Of a stretch of DNA of 64,000 bases, positions 23,601 to 34,466 are shown piece after piece. The first letter of the stretch is position 1, and the number at the start of each line of letters is the position of its first letter. The notes under the pieces are model-generated. The model did no database searches. It was given only the letters and a program-made list of their open reading frames with translations, and was not told where the DNA came from. A program made the translations under genes and the position numbers. The stretch covers positions 67,105,566 to 67,169,565 of the forward strand of contig CM060174.1 in the NCBI GenBank assembly GCA_030549775.1, written 5' to 3'. This DNA is from Tamarix chinensis (lineage: Eukaryota > Streptophyta > Magnoliopsida > Caryophyllales > Tamaricaceae).

Positions 23601-26259
23601 CCTTTTGTGTCAAGCTTATTAATTCTCCATAGGTGAATTTGTTGTAAGGAATTTGATTGTTATGAGTTTCTTTGATTTTGTTCCTTCCTTTTCCTCCCAA
23701 CACGGGTGGTAATCCATCTAAAAACTTTTCTTTCCAGAATGGCTGGTTTGAATCTTCCCTAAGCATAACTCTAGTCAGGAAAGTATTTTTGTACCACTGG
23801 AAGTCATTAAGTCTTTTGCACCTAAGGTTGGATAATAATTCTCCGTTTTTATCCTTAAGGTGAGATGGGTCTCCTACAAAGTGTAAGGATATGGCCAGTA
23901 TAAGGGATGCTACAGCATCAGATATGGGTTCCCCATTATCTAAGATGATTTCGTCGTTTTCATCTACCTTAATGGCATCTAGGATATCGATTTGTTCGTT
24001 TGAAGTCAAATGAAAATCCCACCAACCTTTTAACTGTCCTGAGAACCCTGCTATCAGGAGTTCTGCTATAGTTTTATCGGTTGTGTTCATTTGGGCTTTA
24101 TACGCGTTTGCTGCCATAGTCATTTGCTGTAGAAGGCCTAAGGTTTGATATTCGGATAGTCCATCTATGTTCCACTCGTACAGGGCGTTGGCCTTATAAC
24201 TGGGCTGGACTAGTTTGTTGGGCCTTACTTCAAGACTAAGGTCTGGAGCAGTTTGTCTAGGAACTACCTGCCTAGATGACGATGGTATATCTAAACGGGC
24301 TACTACAGGAGTTTCAGGTTCTTGGGCCTCATCACTCTCTGTCTGTTCCGTTTGGTTTACCGTATTAATCTGGGCTGTTTGGTCAGGTGTGTCAGGAACC
24401 TGATTTTGGTTTTGACTAGACGAACTCGAGGTGGCAATTAAGTTTAATTTTTGTTTAATTGCAGTTAAGAATTCATCCTTTTGAGTTTGAACTTCATTAC
24501 GACTGGATTTTGATAATTCATAAGGTTTGAATACAGGCATCTTTTTCGGTTCAGATGTTTTATTTTCTGAAACTGTTTGAATTGCCGGTAAAATTGTCTT
24601 TTGAATTTGTTTGTCCAGTTTTGTTAATTGGGTACCAATAGTGTTTAGATGAATATTAGCAAAATTATTTTGCAACACGATGTTTTTGGTGTTTTCTAAT
24701 TCATCCTCTTTTGGTATCTTAAGTGGTTTGAGTTCTACAGTGTTTTCTCCTGCAGATATTTGGATGTTTTGCAGAGGCGGATGTTCTGTTTCTACAACTC
24801 CTTTCTCTGTTTTCCAAGTTTTGGTTTTAGGTCGGTTAGTTATGGGTTTTGCTGATTTAAAAGGTGAACTTTTTATGTCTTTGAAATCAATTCTGTGGTT
24901 TGCCATATGTAATTCTAACCAATCAAAAAACATTATTTTGCATTTGTTATCAGCGACAAATTTGTAAAATTCTTCCTGGAAATATTGACTATCTTTTCCG
25001 TGTTTTTTGAAGAACCAGTTTCTCTTTGCTGTGTTCTTTTCGGAATAAAAGTCTTTTCTGAAGAATTCTTTATCGATCACAAATTCCTTTTCTAGGACGT
25101 TTAATTGGTTATCAGTTATGTCAGAAAGGCCGGGAGAATGTGGAGGTGATTCTATATCATCATCACTAGTTTGTTCCGATTCCTTTTCTTTCTGTTTTTG
25201 ATAACTTGCCTTAGGAATTCTAGTTTGGTAGTTTGCACCTGAGATTGAAGTTCTAGGTGTTTGACCTACAGAATCCCTATTCTTTTGAATTTTTTCTTCC
25301 AAATTTATGTTTCTAGGAAGGTTCGAGACGTTTCCTAAACTAATTGTGGAAGAAGTTGAGGTATCATCCCTTACTCTAAGGCTCGGGTTCCTCCTAAAAC
25401 TAAGTTTGACAGTTCCGTCTTCGAACTGGGTTATTTTGTTGAGATCCGAGTTTGGTTTTGGAATCTCCGGTTCTTTGTTTTCCTCCTGGGCTGGTTGTGC
25501 CTTATCTAAGGTCCATTCCTCAGGGAGTTCTATCTCATTCCATTTGATTGTTTTGGGAATGACAGTGTTTGATCTTGATAAATCAGTTTGCAAGACAAGA
25601 GTTTCACCGTTTTCAATTTTTCTAATTGCTTGAGTCCCAAAGGACGTTTTTGCAACCTTATAATGAATCCTATAGATTACAGCTACAGGAATAGATCCAG
25701 GCAACATATGATATCCATGCGTTTTGACTTGCAAAGTTAAAGCATGCAGGATATTTGGATCAGTTAATGAAGGTGCAAAATTTGGAAAGCAATTAAAAAA
25801 TATTGGACCAGAATACAAACTAGACTCTACAGTTCCTATCAAAGAGTCTGTAAATTCTAACATCCTAGCGTCTCTAAGAACTGCTAAGATAGATGTGTTT
25901 AGGCCTTCCCTTGTTAGGGATTTGAATCCTACTTGGACTAATCCTAAGTGGATATAACGAAAGCCCTTCCTGATATGTTTTGCTAGGGACCTTTGACTAA
26001 GAAGCTGAATGGTCTCTAGAGGTTTGCAGATTTGAAGGTCTCTTTCTTCTGTTTTGATAACATAGTTTGTTGGTAACAATGACCAGTTTGAAGTACTATA
26101 AACCATTTCTTTTTGAAGTTTGGGAAGTTTCCACATATCTATGGATCCTTCAAAGTTTTCAAATTCATATTCTTCAGTTTGTCTGTTTGAGTCTCTAGGT
26201 CCTATGTCATGTCTAGAACCAGAAGAACTAGAAGAACTAGAAGATCGGAATAAATGCAT
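20566..26259 (-). CDS. Viral ORF1 polyprotein, copy 1 (MP-CP-PR-RT-RH), open
   Basis: This 1897-residue polyprotein is uninterrupted. By order: Ser-rich start; a 30K-type movement protein at roughly 45-260; a charged spacer; the coat protein core at roughly 690-960; a zinc knuckle C-X2-C-X4-H-X4-C at 987-1000; a Ser/Glu-rich acidic stretch; a coiled-coil-like Lys/Glu segment near 1145-1180; aspartic protease with DTG at 1230-1232; RT with YIDD at 1581-1584; and RNase H with Asp at 1730 and 1810. Movement protein moves virus between cells; RT and RNase H copy the pregenomic RNA. No integrase is present. All recognised catalytic residues are retained. One position next to RNase H Asp1730 is Thr here, Ala in copies 2 and 3, and Pro in copy 4. 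Confidence 0.92.
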   Translation of the reverse strand: MHLFRSSSSSSSSGSRHDIGPRDSNRQTEEYEFENFEGSIDMWKLPKLQKEMVYSTSNWSLLPTNYVIKTEERDLQICKPLETIQLLSQRSLAKHIRKGFRYIHLGLVQVGFKSLTREGLNTSILAVLRDARMLEFTDSLIGTVESSLYSGPIFFNCFPNFAPSLTDPNILHALTLQVKTHGYHMLPGSIPVAVIYRIHYKVAKTSFGTQAIRKIENGETLVLQTDLSRSNTVIPKTIKWNEIELPEEWTLDKAQPAQEENKEPEIPKPNSDLNKITQFEDGTVKLSFRRNPSLRVRDDTSTSSTISLGNVSNLPRNINLEEKIQKNRDSVGQTPRTSISGANYQTRIPKASYQKQKEKESEQTSDDDIESPPHSPGLSDITDNQLNVLEKEFVIDKEFFRKDFYSEKNTAKRNWFFKKHGKDSQYFQEEFYKFVADNKCKIMFFDWLELHMANHRIDFKDIKSSPFKSAKPITNRPKTKTWKTEKGVVETEHPPLQNIQISAGENTVELKPLKIPKEDELENTKNIVLQNNFANIHLNTIGTQLTKLDKQIQKTILPAIQTVSENKTSEPKKMPVFKPYELSKSSRNEVQTQKDEFLTAIKQKLNLIATSSSSSQNQNQVPDTPDQTAQINTVNQTEQTESDEAQEPETPVVARLDIPSSSRQVVPRQTAPDLSLEVRPNKLVQPSYKANALYEWNIDGLSEYQTLGLLQQMTMAANAYKAQMNTTDKTIAELLIAGFSGQLKGWWDFHLTSNEQIDILDAIKVDENDEIILDNGEPISDAVASLILAISLHFVGDPSHLKDKNGELLSNLRCKRLNDFQWYKNTFLTRVMLREDSNQPFWKEKFLDGLPPVLGGKGRNKIKETHNNQIPYNKFTYGELISLTQKEALKICQDLKFQSQLKREMSQTKQELGSFCKQFDIAGTTNKQCSGNCRPSHHKRTKQKYLPAPQNQKQIPYYQKSKPKSSKTTVSSSKDPNWGNRYRNYRCYKCGKMGHTKQFCKINKQIRELDLDDETREKIQNLLVSSEDDNENPELDELQTESSSSSSSSSDPEEEPIENQMNVLTKQQKMVLDIVHLIPDPLKQAEYLEKLMESIEKDEPPKPLIQNVPSKPTNAYDLTKILNKQKKSKDLTPTTSELQKEIREVKKELKELKLKQESDMQTVQMMLSKRDSNTSSETSEDDQNTIEDSNELIPGEFLNVLKEITSCKYIISITLRLEDGLQINTVALFDTGADLNCIKEGIIPKKYLSKSKEKLSAANSSRLKIKYKCEADLICNNLQIKTTYLITPDISQSVILGTPFINLITPYKVGLSGISFKTKGKKNNLSFLEIPRTRNLNLLKANLIDEDQINLLIKGKQNDLDFLKQNVNLHRIQRQLQTKSVKDKIDQLRNQIEKEICSDLPNAFWSRKQHMVDLPYEDKFDERNIPTKDRPIQMNSELIEFCKQEIKDLETKGLIQKSRSPWSCAAFYVNKNSEIERGTPRLVINYKPLNDALKWIRYPIPNKKDLLQRLFSALIFSKFDLKSGFWQIQINPKDRYKTAFTVPFGQFEWNVMPFGLKNAPSEFQRIMNDIFNPYSNFCLVYIDDVLVYSNSLDQHFRHLRIFLSVARRNGLVVSKPKIDLAQTKIRFLGHYIESGRIRPIERSIEFASKFPDRIQDKTQLQRFLGNLNYVLDFCPNLNQIAKPLHDRLKKSPKPWSQAHTNVVKHIKAQVQSIPCLTLANPNLFKVVETDTSEIGYGGILKQSQAQTLEQYLAHNKAKTQNETVIQFTSGHWTQTQQNYSTVKKEIFAIVQSITKFQSDLLNQKFLLRVDCKSAKQILKKDVQNVASKQIFARWQALLSVFDFDIEYIKGEDNSLPDFLTREFLQGRSQTDYASSTKRQTKGEGSRDIGCKANQIMV

Positions 26260-26440
26260 GTCCCTTATCTATATTTTGCACGACCGTCCACTGTTTTCCA
26301 CTCCTAAATGTCTCTCTGCCTTGCCACAAATACAGGACTTACAGGACTTACCTACGACCAAGATTAAGGAGACAGCCCCCCGTACAAAATACAGAAGTTT
26401 GACCAGATGCACTTACCCCTCTCAAGAGCTAATCCCGCTA

Positions 26441-26453
26441 GGCTCTGATACCA
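26441..26453 (-). other. tRNA-iMet primer-binding site, viral copy 1
   Basis: TGGTATCAGAGCC on the minus strand is complementary to the 3' end of plant initiator tRNA-Met. It is the standard origin of minus-strand DNA in Caulimoviridae and many plant retroelements. It lies about 180 bases before ORF1. Confidence 0.9.
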
Positions 26454-26578
26454 TATACGCCAAGGATCTCGGGATACAGACGGGCAACCTGAAAATATGA
26501 ATCAGAAAGCAAGGGAGGATAGATAGATAGTTAGGAAAGCAAAGAAAGAAATAGATAGATAGGATAGAAGTTTGAAAT

Positions 26579-26584
26579 TTTATT
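26579..26584 (-). terminator. Promoter-proximal poly(A) signal, viral copy 1
   Basis: AATAAA on the minus strand lies about 95 bases downstream of the TATA box and upstream of the primer site. This is the usual caulimovirus arrangement, in which the signal is ignored near the cap and used on the second pass. Confidence 0.6.
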
Positions 26585-26676
26585 TCATAACACTCAATCT
26601 GAGTACAGAGGATATTTGCTAAGGGTGGATTTGCCTCTCCAAATGCCGACCCCTCACAATAAAGTCCTAAGGCCCC

Positions 26677-26683
26677 TTATATA
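26677..26683 (-). promoter_or_regulatory. Viral promoter TATA box driving copy 1
   Basis: TATATAAGGGG on the minus strand lies about 420 bases upstream of ORF1, before the poly(A) signal and primer site. About 34 bases upstream is a perfect 8-base-arm palindrome (26717-26734), and T-rich TTTTTACTG repeats lie beyond it. The junction with copy 2 at 26823 truncates the upstream promoter sequence to about 140 bases beyond the TATA box. Confidence 0.7.
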
Positions 26684-26716
26684 GAAGAGGGGGTCAGACT
26701 AAACAAAGTTTGAAAA

Positions 26717-26734
26717 GTGGATTCGGGAATCCAC
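26717..26734. promoter_or_regulatory. Perfect palindrome in the viral promoter
   Basis: GTGGATTC and GAATCCAC are separated by two bases. The same palindrome is at 18806-18823 and 34409-34426 and in the copy 3/4 promoter near 42310, always just upstream of the TATA box. Its fixed place suggests a site for a dimeric factor, but none is identified. Confidence 0.5.
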
Positions 26735-26972
26735 CGAAAGTACACAGTAAAAAGTAAACAGTAAAAAGTGTACTGCCTACAGTAATAGTGTACCCTAAAG
26801 TTTGAATAAAAGGTAAAAAGTACATCTGGTCAAACTTCTGTATTTTGTACGGGGGGCTGTCTCCTTAATCTTGGTCGTAGGTAAGTCCTGTAAGTCCTGT
26901 ATTTGTGGCAAGGCAGAGAGACATTTAGGAGTGGAAAACAGTGGACGGTCGTGCAAAATATAGATAAGGGAC

Positions 26973-29900
26973 ATGCATTTATTCCGATCTTCTAGTTCTT
27001 CTAGTTCTTCTGGTTCTAGACATGACATAGGACCTAGAGACTCAAACAGACAAACTGAAGAATATGAATTTGAAAACTTTGAAGGATCCATAGATATGTG
27101 GAAACTTCCCAAACTTCAAAAAGAAATGGTTTATAGTACTTCAAACTGGTCATTGTTACCAACAAACTATGTTATCAAAACAGAAGAAAGAGACCTTCAA
27201 ATCTGCAAACCTCTAGAGACCATTCAGCTTCTTAGTCAAAGGTCCCTAGCAAAACATATCAGGAAGGGCTTTCGTTATATCCACTTAGGATTAGTCCAAG
27301 TAGGATTCAAATCCCTAACAAGGGAAGGCCTAAACACATCTATCTTAGCAGTTCTTAGAGACGCTAGGATGTTAGAATTTACAGACTCTTTGATAGGAAC
27401 TGTAGAGTCTAGTTTGTGTTCTGGTCCAATATTTTTTAATTGCTTTCCAAATTTCGCACCTTCATTAACTGATCCAAATATCCTGCATGCTTTAACTTTG
27501 CAAGTCAAAACGCATGGATATCATATGTTGCCTGGATCTATTCCTGTAGCTGTAATCTATAGGATTCATTATAAGGTTGCAAAAACGTCCTTTGGGACTC
27601 AAGCAATTAGAAAAATTGAAAACGGTGAAACTCTTGTCTTGCAAACTGATTTATCAAGATCAAACACTGTCATTCCCAAAACAATCAAATGGAATGAGAT
27701 AGAACTCCCTGAGGAATGGACCTTAGATAAGGCACAACCAGCCCAGGAGGAAAACAAAGAACCGGAGATTCCAAAACCAAACTCGGATCTCAACAAAATA
27801 ACCCAGTTCGAAGACGGAACTGTCAAACTTAGTTTTAGGAGGAACCCGAGCCTTAGAGTAAGGGATGATACCTCGACTTCTTCCACAATTAGTTTAGGAA
27901 ACGTCTCGAACCTTCCTAGAAACATAAATTTGGAAGAAAAAATTCAAAAGAATAGGGATTCTGTAGGTCAAACACCTAGAACTTCAATCTCAGGTGCAAA
28001 CTACCAAACTAGAATTCCTAAGGCAAGTTATCAAAAACAGAAAGAAAAGGAATCGGAACAAACTAGTGATGATGATATAGAATCACCTCCACATTCTCCC
28101 GGCCTTTCTGACATAACTGATAACCAATTAAACGTCCTAGAAAAGGAATTTGTGATCGATAAAGAATTCTTCAGAAAAGACTTTTATTCCGAAAAGAACA
28201 CAGCAAAGAGAAACTGGTTCTTCAAAAAACACGGAAAAGATAGTCAATATTTCCAGGAAGAATTTTACAAATTTGTCGCTGATAACAAATGCAAAATAAT
28301 GTTTTTTGATTGGTTAGAATTACATATGGCAAACCACAGAATTGATTTCAAAGACATAAAAAGTTCACCTTTTAAATCAGCAAAACCCATAACTAACCGA
28401 CCTAAAACCAAAACTTGGAAAACAGAGAAAGGAGTTGTAGAAACAGAACATCCGCCTCTGCAAAACATCCAAATATCTGCAGGAGAAAACACTGTAGAAC
28501 TCAAACCACTTAAGATACCAAAAGAGGATGAATTAGAAAACACCAAAAACATCGTGTTGCAAAATAATTTTGCTAATATTCATCTAAACACTATTGGTAC
28601 CCAATTAACAAAACTGGACAAACAAATTCAAAAGACAATTTTACCGGCAATTCAAACAGTTTCAGAAAATAAAACATCTGAACCGAAAAAGATGCCTGTA
28701 TTCAAACCTTATGAATTATCAAAATCCAGTCGTAATGAAGTTCAAACTCAAAAGGATGAATTCTTAACTGCAATTAAACAAAAATTAAACTTAATTGCCA
28801 CCTCGAGTTCGTCTAGTCAAAACCAAAATCAGGTTCCTGACACACCTGACCAAACAGCCCAGATTAATACGGTACACCAAACGGAACAGACAGAGAGTGA
28901 TGAGGCCCAAGAACCTGAAACTCCTGTAGTAGCCCGTTTAGATATACCATCGTCATCTAGGCAGGTAGTTCCTAGACAAACTGCTCCAGACCTTAGTCTT
29001 GAAGTAAGGCCCAACAAACTAGTCCAGCCCAGTTATAAGGCCAACGCCCTGTACGAGTGGAACATAGATGGACTATCCGAATATCAAACCTTAGGCCTTC
29101 TACAGCAAATGACTATGGCAGCAAACGCGTATAAAGCCCAAATGAACACAACCGATAAAACTATAGCAGAACTCCTGATAGCAGGGTTCTCAGGACAGTT
29201 AAAAGGTTGGTGGGATTTTCATTTGACTTCAAACGAACAAATCGATATCCTAGATGCCATTAAGGTAGATGAAAACGACGAAATCATCTTAGATAATGGG
29301 GAACCCATATCTGATGCTGTAGCATCCCTTATACTGGCCATATCCTTACACTTTGTAGGAGACCCATCTCACCTTAAGGATAAAAACGGAGAATTATTAT
29401 CCAACCTTAGGTGCAAAAGACTTAATGACTTCCAGTGGTACAAAAATACTTTCCTGACTAGAGTTATGCTTAGGGAAGATTCTAACCAGCCATTCTGGAA
29501 AGAAAAGTTTTTAGATGGATTACCACCCGTGTTGGGAGGAAAAGTAAGGAACAAAATCAAAGAAACTCATAACAATCAAATTCCTTACAACAAATTCACC
29601 TATGGAGAATTAATAAGCTTGACACAAAAGGAAGCCTTAAAAATTTGTCAAGACTTAAAATTCCAAAGTCAACTCAAACGAGAAATGAGTCAAACCAAAC
29701 AGGAACTAGGATCTTTCTGTAAACAATTCGACATTGCAGGAACAACAAACAAACAATGTTCGGGGAATTGTAGACCTAGTCACCACAAAAGAACAAAACA
29801 AAAATATTTGCCTGCTCCGCAGAATCAAAAACAAATACCCTATTACCAGAAATCAAAACCTAAAAGTAGCAAAACTACGGTTTCATCTTCAAAGGACCCG

Positions 29901-32666
29901 AATTGGGGAAACAGGTATAGAAACTATAGGTGCTACAAATGCGGTAAAATGGGACACACAAAACAATTCTGCAAAATAAACAAACAAATTCGTGAATTAG
30001 ACTTAGATGATGAAACTAGGGAAAAAATTCAAAACCTCCTAGTATCTTCTGAGGATGATAACGAAAACCCAGAGTTAGATGAACTCCAAACAGGGTCATC
30101 TTCCTCTTCTAGCAGTTCTTCTGACCCGGAAGAAGAACCTATAGAAAATCAAATGAATGTTTTGACAAAACAACAAAAAATGGTTTTAGATATAGTTCAC
30201 CTAATTCCAGATCCATTAAAACAAGCTGAATACTTGGAAAAATTAATGGAATCAATTGAAAAGGATGAACCACCAAAACCATTGATTCAAAACGTTCCTT
30301 CAAAACCAACAAATGCATATGACTTAACCAAGATTCTTAACAAACAGAAAAAATCAAAAGATTTAACTCCAACTACTTCTGAACTTCAAAAAGAAATCAG
30401 AGAAGTCAAAAAAGAATTAAAAGAGTTAAAACTAAAACAAGAATCTGACATGCAAACAGTCCAAATGATGTTATCCAAACGAGACTCCAACACATCATCT
30501 GAAACTAGTGAAGATGATCAAAACACTATTGAAGATTCAAACGAATTAATTCCAGGAGAATTTCTTAATGTTTTAAAAGAAATAACCTCCCGCAAATATA
30601 TCATCAGTATAACCCTTAGGTTAGAAGATGGTTTACAAATAAACACAGTCGCACTATTCGATACCGGTGCTGACTTAAACTGTATAAAAGAGGGAGTAAT
30701 TCCAAAAAAGTACCTCTCAAAATCAAGAGAAAAATTATCTGCAGCCAACAGCTCCAGATTAAAAATCAAATATAAATGTGAAGCGGATTTAATTTGTAAT
30801 AATTTACAAATCAAAACAACCTATCTGATAACTCCTGATATTAGTCAATCTGTTATCCTAGGTACTCCCTTCATTGATTTGATAACCCCTTACAAAGTAG
30901 GTTTGTCCGGAATTTCATTCAAAACAAAAGGGAAAAAGAATAATTTATCCTTTTTAGAAATCCCTAGGACGAGGAACCTAAACTTGTTAAAGGCAAACTT
31001 AATCTACGAAGATCAAACTAATCTTCTGATTAAAGGCAAACAGAACGATTTAGATTTCCTAAAACAAAATGTCAATTTACACCGAATCCAACGACAGTTG
31101 CAAACAAAATAGGTAAAAGACAAAATTGACCAACTAAGGAATCAAATCGAAAAAGAGATCTGCTCTGATCTCCCAAACGCATTCTGGTCTAGAAAACAGC
31201 ACATGGTCGACCTTCCGTATGAAGACAAGTTTGACGAAAGGAACATACCGACAAAAGCTAGACCCATACAAATGAATTCGGAATTAATAGAATTTTGCAA
31301 ACAGGAAATAAAAGACTTAGAAACAAAGGGATTAATCCAAAAATCTAGGTCACCTTGGTCCTGTGCGGCATTCTATGTTAACAAAAATTCCGAAATAGAG
31401 CGTGGAACACCTAGGTTAGTAATAAATTACAAACCTCTAAACGACGCTCTCAAATGGATTAGATATCCAATTCCAAACAAAAAAGATTTGCTTCAAAGAT
31501 TGTTTTCAGCGCTTATCTTTTCAAAATTCGACTTAAAATCTGGATTTTGGCAAATACAAATTAACCCCAAAGACAGATACAAAACTGCATTCACGGTCCC
31601 CTTTGGACAATTTGAATGGAACGTGATGCCTTTCGGATTAAAAAATGCTCCGTCAGAATTTCAAAGAATAATGAACGACATTTTTAATCCTTATTCAAAT
31701 TTTTGTCTAGTCTATATTGACGATGTCTTAGTATACTCAAACAGTCTAGATCAGCATTTTCGACATCTTAGGATTTTCCTTAGTGTCGCTAGGCGTAATG
31801 GACTTGTAGTATCTAAGCCCAAAATAGATTTGGCCCAAACTAAGATCAGATTCTTAGGTCATTACATCGAGTCGGGTAGAATAAGGCCCATCGAGAGATC
31901 CATAGAATTTGCATCTAAGTTCCCAGACCGAATCCTAGACAAAACCCAACTGCAAAGATTCTTAGGAAGCCTGAACTATGTTCTAGACTTTTGCCCCAAT
32001 CTTAACCAGATTGCAAAACCATTACACGACAGGCTTAAGAAAAGCCCAAAACCTTGGTCTCAAGCCCACACCAATGTCGTCAAACACATCAAGGCCCAAG
32101 TCCAGTCCATTCCGTGTCTGACCTTGGCCAACCCAAACTTATTCAAAGTTGTCGAGACAGACGCCTCTGAAATTGGTTACGGAGGTATCCTCAAACAGAG
32201 TCAGGCCCAGACCCTTGAACAGTATCTGGCCCATAACAAAGCCAAAACCCAAAACGAAACAGTGATCCAATTTACATCCGGACACTGGACCCAAACACAG
32301 CAAAATTATTCGACGGTCAAGAAAGAAATATTCGCGATCGTCCAATCCATTACAAAATTCCAGTCCGACTTATTAAACCAAAAATTCCTGTTACGAGTCG
32401 ACTGCAAATCAGCCAAACAGATACTAAAGAAGGACGTACAGAACGTTGCAAGCAAACAGATCTTTGCCAGATGGCAGGCCCTACTTTCGGTGTTCGACTT
32501 CGACATCGAATATATAAAAGGTGAAGACAATTCATTGCCAGACTTCCTCACGCGTGAATTTCTTCAAGGACGTTCTCAAACGGACTATGCCTCCTCGACG
32601 AAAAGACAAACAAAAGGAGAAGGTTCAAGAGATATTGGCTGCAAAGCCAATCAAATCATGGTATGA
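26973..32666 (+). pseudogene. Viral ORF1, copy 2, interrupted by one TAG
   Basis: The reading frame is open for 1379 codons, through movement protein, coat protein and protease. It stops at TAG 31110-31112, where copies 1 and 4 have a serine codon. The same frame is open again from 31113 to the normal end, so RT and RNase H motifs (YIDD at 31713) remain intact behind the stop. An internal ATG at 31203 could begin a separate RT-RNase H piece, though nothing shows it is used. Private substitutions include changes near 30690-30730 (Val and Arg) and a Thr at about residue 1349. Confidence 0.9.
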
Positions 32667-34026
32667 AGCTACCATGGAAGATGAAGCAGCAGCAGCCGCT
32701 TCTTCAAACAAAGAAGCCTCGGCTTCCACAGCACCAAACCCAGACGTGCTCAAATGGGTGGAAACACTTTCCCACTCACCTCAAATGGTCAAAGCACTCC
32801 AAAACCTTTCAGAACAAGTTCAGAGTTCGCAACCTGAACGCAAAGGTATGAGTTCTGCAAACCCTGTTTACAAAACAGAAGGAGGTCTTTTAATTCCTAT
32901 GACTCCTTCAAAATCGATTTCAAAAATCTCTTCTGACAAATCGATTTCAAACTTTCCAGCCTTGAGATCTAGGATTTCAAGACTTGAAAACGTTTTGGAA
33001 GTAAAACCAGCTTTCGAGAAGAAAGCTGAGTATTTCACAAAACCACACTTTCAAATAATTTCAAACCTCGAAGATGGATTTCACTATCAGGATCCCTTCG
33101 TCACCCTTCGGAAAATGTTTTCAGGTTGGGATTTCAAACCATGGGACGTGACTGCACCCCATGCGTACTATAAGTCAATTTTAGAGTACACCGGCTCAGC
33201 TTCATTCAGAACGTTCAAACTACCCCAAACCAAAAATGAAGCTGCCTACTCAACCTGTCAACTACACAGGGTTATCCTTCCCGCGGATTGGGGACAAAGC
33301 CTCGAACTACCTCGAAGGCTCCCGGATTCGTACAAATTCAGCCCAAACTCCAAACTGAATTTCAATTACTGGGACTATCAGCAGGCTTGGTGGAACACTT
33401 TCTTTACGGAAAATTCCAAAAAGTCGCATTCCTGGTTATTGTTTTTCAAAAATTTTAACCAAACCCATTACCCTGTCTGGTTTATCCGATGGTGGAAAGA
33501 CTTCGGCGCCATCCCAGACATCCTACCGGAACAGGTTTCAAAACCTCTCGACCTGTTCAAAACCCTTTACAAACCCACAGAAGATGATAGGGTGTTGCCC
33601 CCTATCTTTGTCTTTTGTTCCAAACTATTCTGCCCATGGGTATTCGCCTGGACAACGGAGATTCATGAGATAGAAGGAGTTTTAACTTTGGTCCGCCGAT
33701 TCAAAGTCAAATGGTGGTCAAAGTATCAAACGTACGAAAAGGTCTCGGAACAGGCCGTCCGCAAACTCGTCAATACTCAGCCGGCCTCTTCTGCAACAAA
33801 CAAGGTCCTAGCCAGATCGGATGACTCGAAGTTTCTGGCTCAAAAATCTGTAACGGCCGCAAAACTTGCAGCCGCCAAAACCGAAGATGAATACTTAGCC
33901 ATTTTGGGTGAAGTATTCTCTCAAAGCAAAAAGGGAGATTCTGCATCCTCATCCATCTCTCCAGAGATCGACTATGGCGATGAGAATGAAGATGACTGTT
34001 ACGGGATACTACCTCCTATCCGGTAG
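32587..34026 (+). CDS. Viral ORF2, copy 2, unknown function
   Basis: This is an open 479-residue frame from the MPPRR start, overlapping the end of ORF1 by 80 bases. Its sequence is that of copy 1 apart from two conservative differences (Met for Ile in the segment before FSGW; Lys for Arg after AYY). With no viral promoter ahead of copy 2, expression would need read-through from upstream. Confidence 0.78.
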   Translation: MPPRRKDKQKEKVQEILAAKPIKSWYEATMEDEAAAAASSNKEASASTAPNPDVLKWVETLSHSPQMVKALQNLSEQVQSSQPERKGMSSANPVYKTEGGLLIPMTPSKSISKISSDKSISNFPALRSRISRLENVLEVKPAFEKKAEYFTKPHFQIISNLEDGFHYQDPFVTLRKMFSGWDFKPWDVTAPHAYYKSILEYTGSASFRTFKLPQTKNEAAYSTCQLHRVILPADWGQSLELPRRLPDSYKFSPNSKLNFNYWDYQQAWWNTFFTENSKKSHSWLLFFKNFNQTHYPVWFIRWWKDFGAIPDILPEQVSKPLDLFKTLYKPTEDDRVLPPIFVFCSKLFCPWVFAWTTEIHEIEGVLTLVRRFKVKWWSKYQTYEKVSEQAVRKLVNTQPASSATNKVLARSDDSKFLAQKSVTAAKLAAAKTEDEYLAILGEVFSQSKKGDSASSSISPEIDYGDENEDDCYGILPPIR

Positions 34027-34408
34027 ACAGAACAAATACGAAGTATTTTCGGTGGAGGGCTACGCATCCGCATGCGTCAAAAGATCGTGGCAGACAAAGA
34101 ATATTTCTGCCAACCAAAAGCAAATGTCAGAGTCAAAAGTGCCGTCCTCAAAAGAAGTAGGAATCTGCTTTCGGCTACTTTCGGCGATTGACACTTCTAC
34201 CCGGGTAAAAGCACGAGTAAAAGCAACCGCAAAAGCAAAAGAAGACGACAAAGGAATCTGCGGCAAAAATCATTCACGCGGATTACTATTGTATTTTCTG
34301 TCGGCTACTTTTACTGCTTGTACTTTTTACCTTTTATTCAAACTTTAGGGTACACTATTACTGTAGGCAGTACACTTTTTACTGTTTACTTTTTACTGTG
34401 TACTTTCG

Positions 34409-34426
34409 GTGGATTCCCGAATCCAC
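34409..34426. promoter_or_regulatory. Perfect palindrome in the promoter at the copy 2/3 boundary
   Basis: GTGGATTC-CC-GAATCCAC, 34 bases before the TATA box at 34460. Same arrangement as in copy 1. Confidence 0.5.
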
Positions 34427-34459
34427 TTTTCAAACTTTGTTTAGTCTGACCCCCTCTTC

Positions 34460-34466
34460 TATATAA
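34460..34466 (+). promoter_or_regulatory. Viral promoter TATA box for copy 3
   Basis: TATATAA followed by GGGG, at the same place as in copy 1. It lies in the 3' region of copy 2 and would start transcription into copy 3, the complete internal unit. Confidence 0.7.

Larger units (their letters stand above)
18575..26824 (-). mobile_element. Viral copy 1, longer than one genome, minus strand
   Basis: This copy spans about 8250 bases, more than the 7911-base unit, so 339 bases (18575-18913 and 26486-26824) occur at both ends, offset by exactly 7911. In transcriptional order it contains a TATA box (26683-26677), a poly(A) signal, the primer-binding site, a short leader, ORF1, ORF2, and a second promoter/poly(A) region. 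Both ORFs are open. The terminal repeats differ by at least one base (GAAG against GAGG near 18697/26608). Compared with copies 2-4 it has several private substitutions, for example at the residue after RNase H Asp1730 and in ORF2. Confidence 0.9.

Noticed and set aside
26795..27112. Minus-strand open frames opposite viral ORF1 in every copy
   Set aside because: They are antisense shadows of the polyprotein, kept only because the copies are nearly identical.
31113..31202. Programmed read-through of the TAG in viral copies 2 and 3
   Set aside because: Copies 1 and 4 have a sense codon there and the context was not recognised as a known read-through signal; a plain nonsense mutation is simpler.
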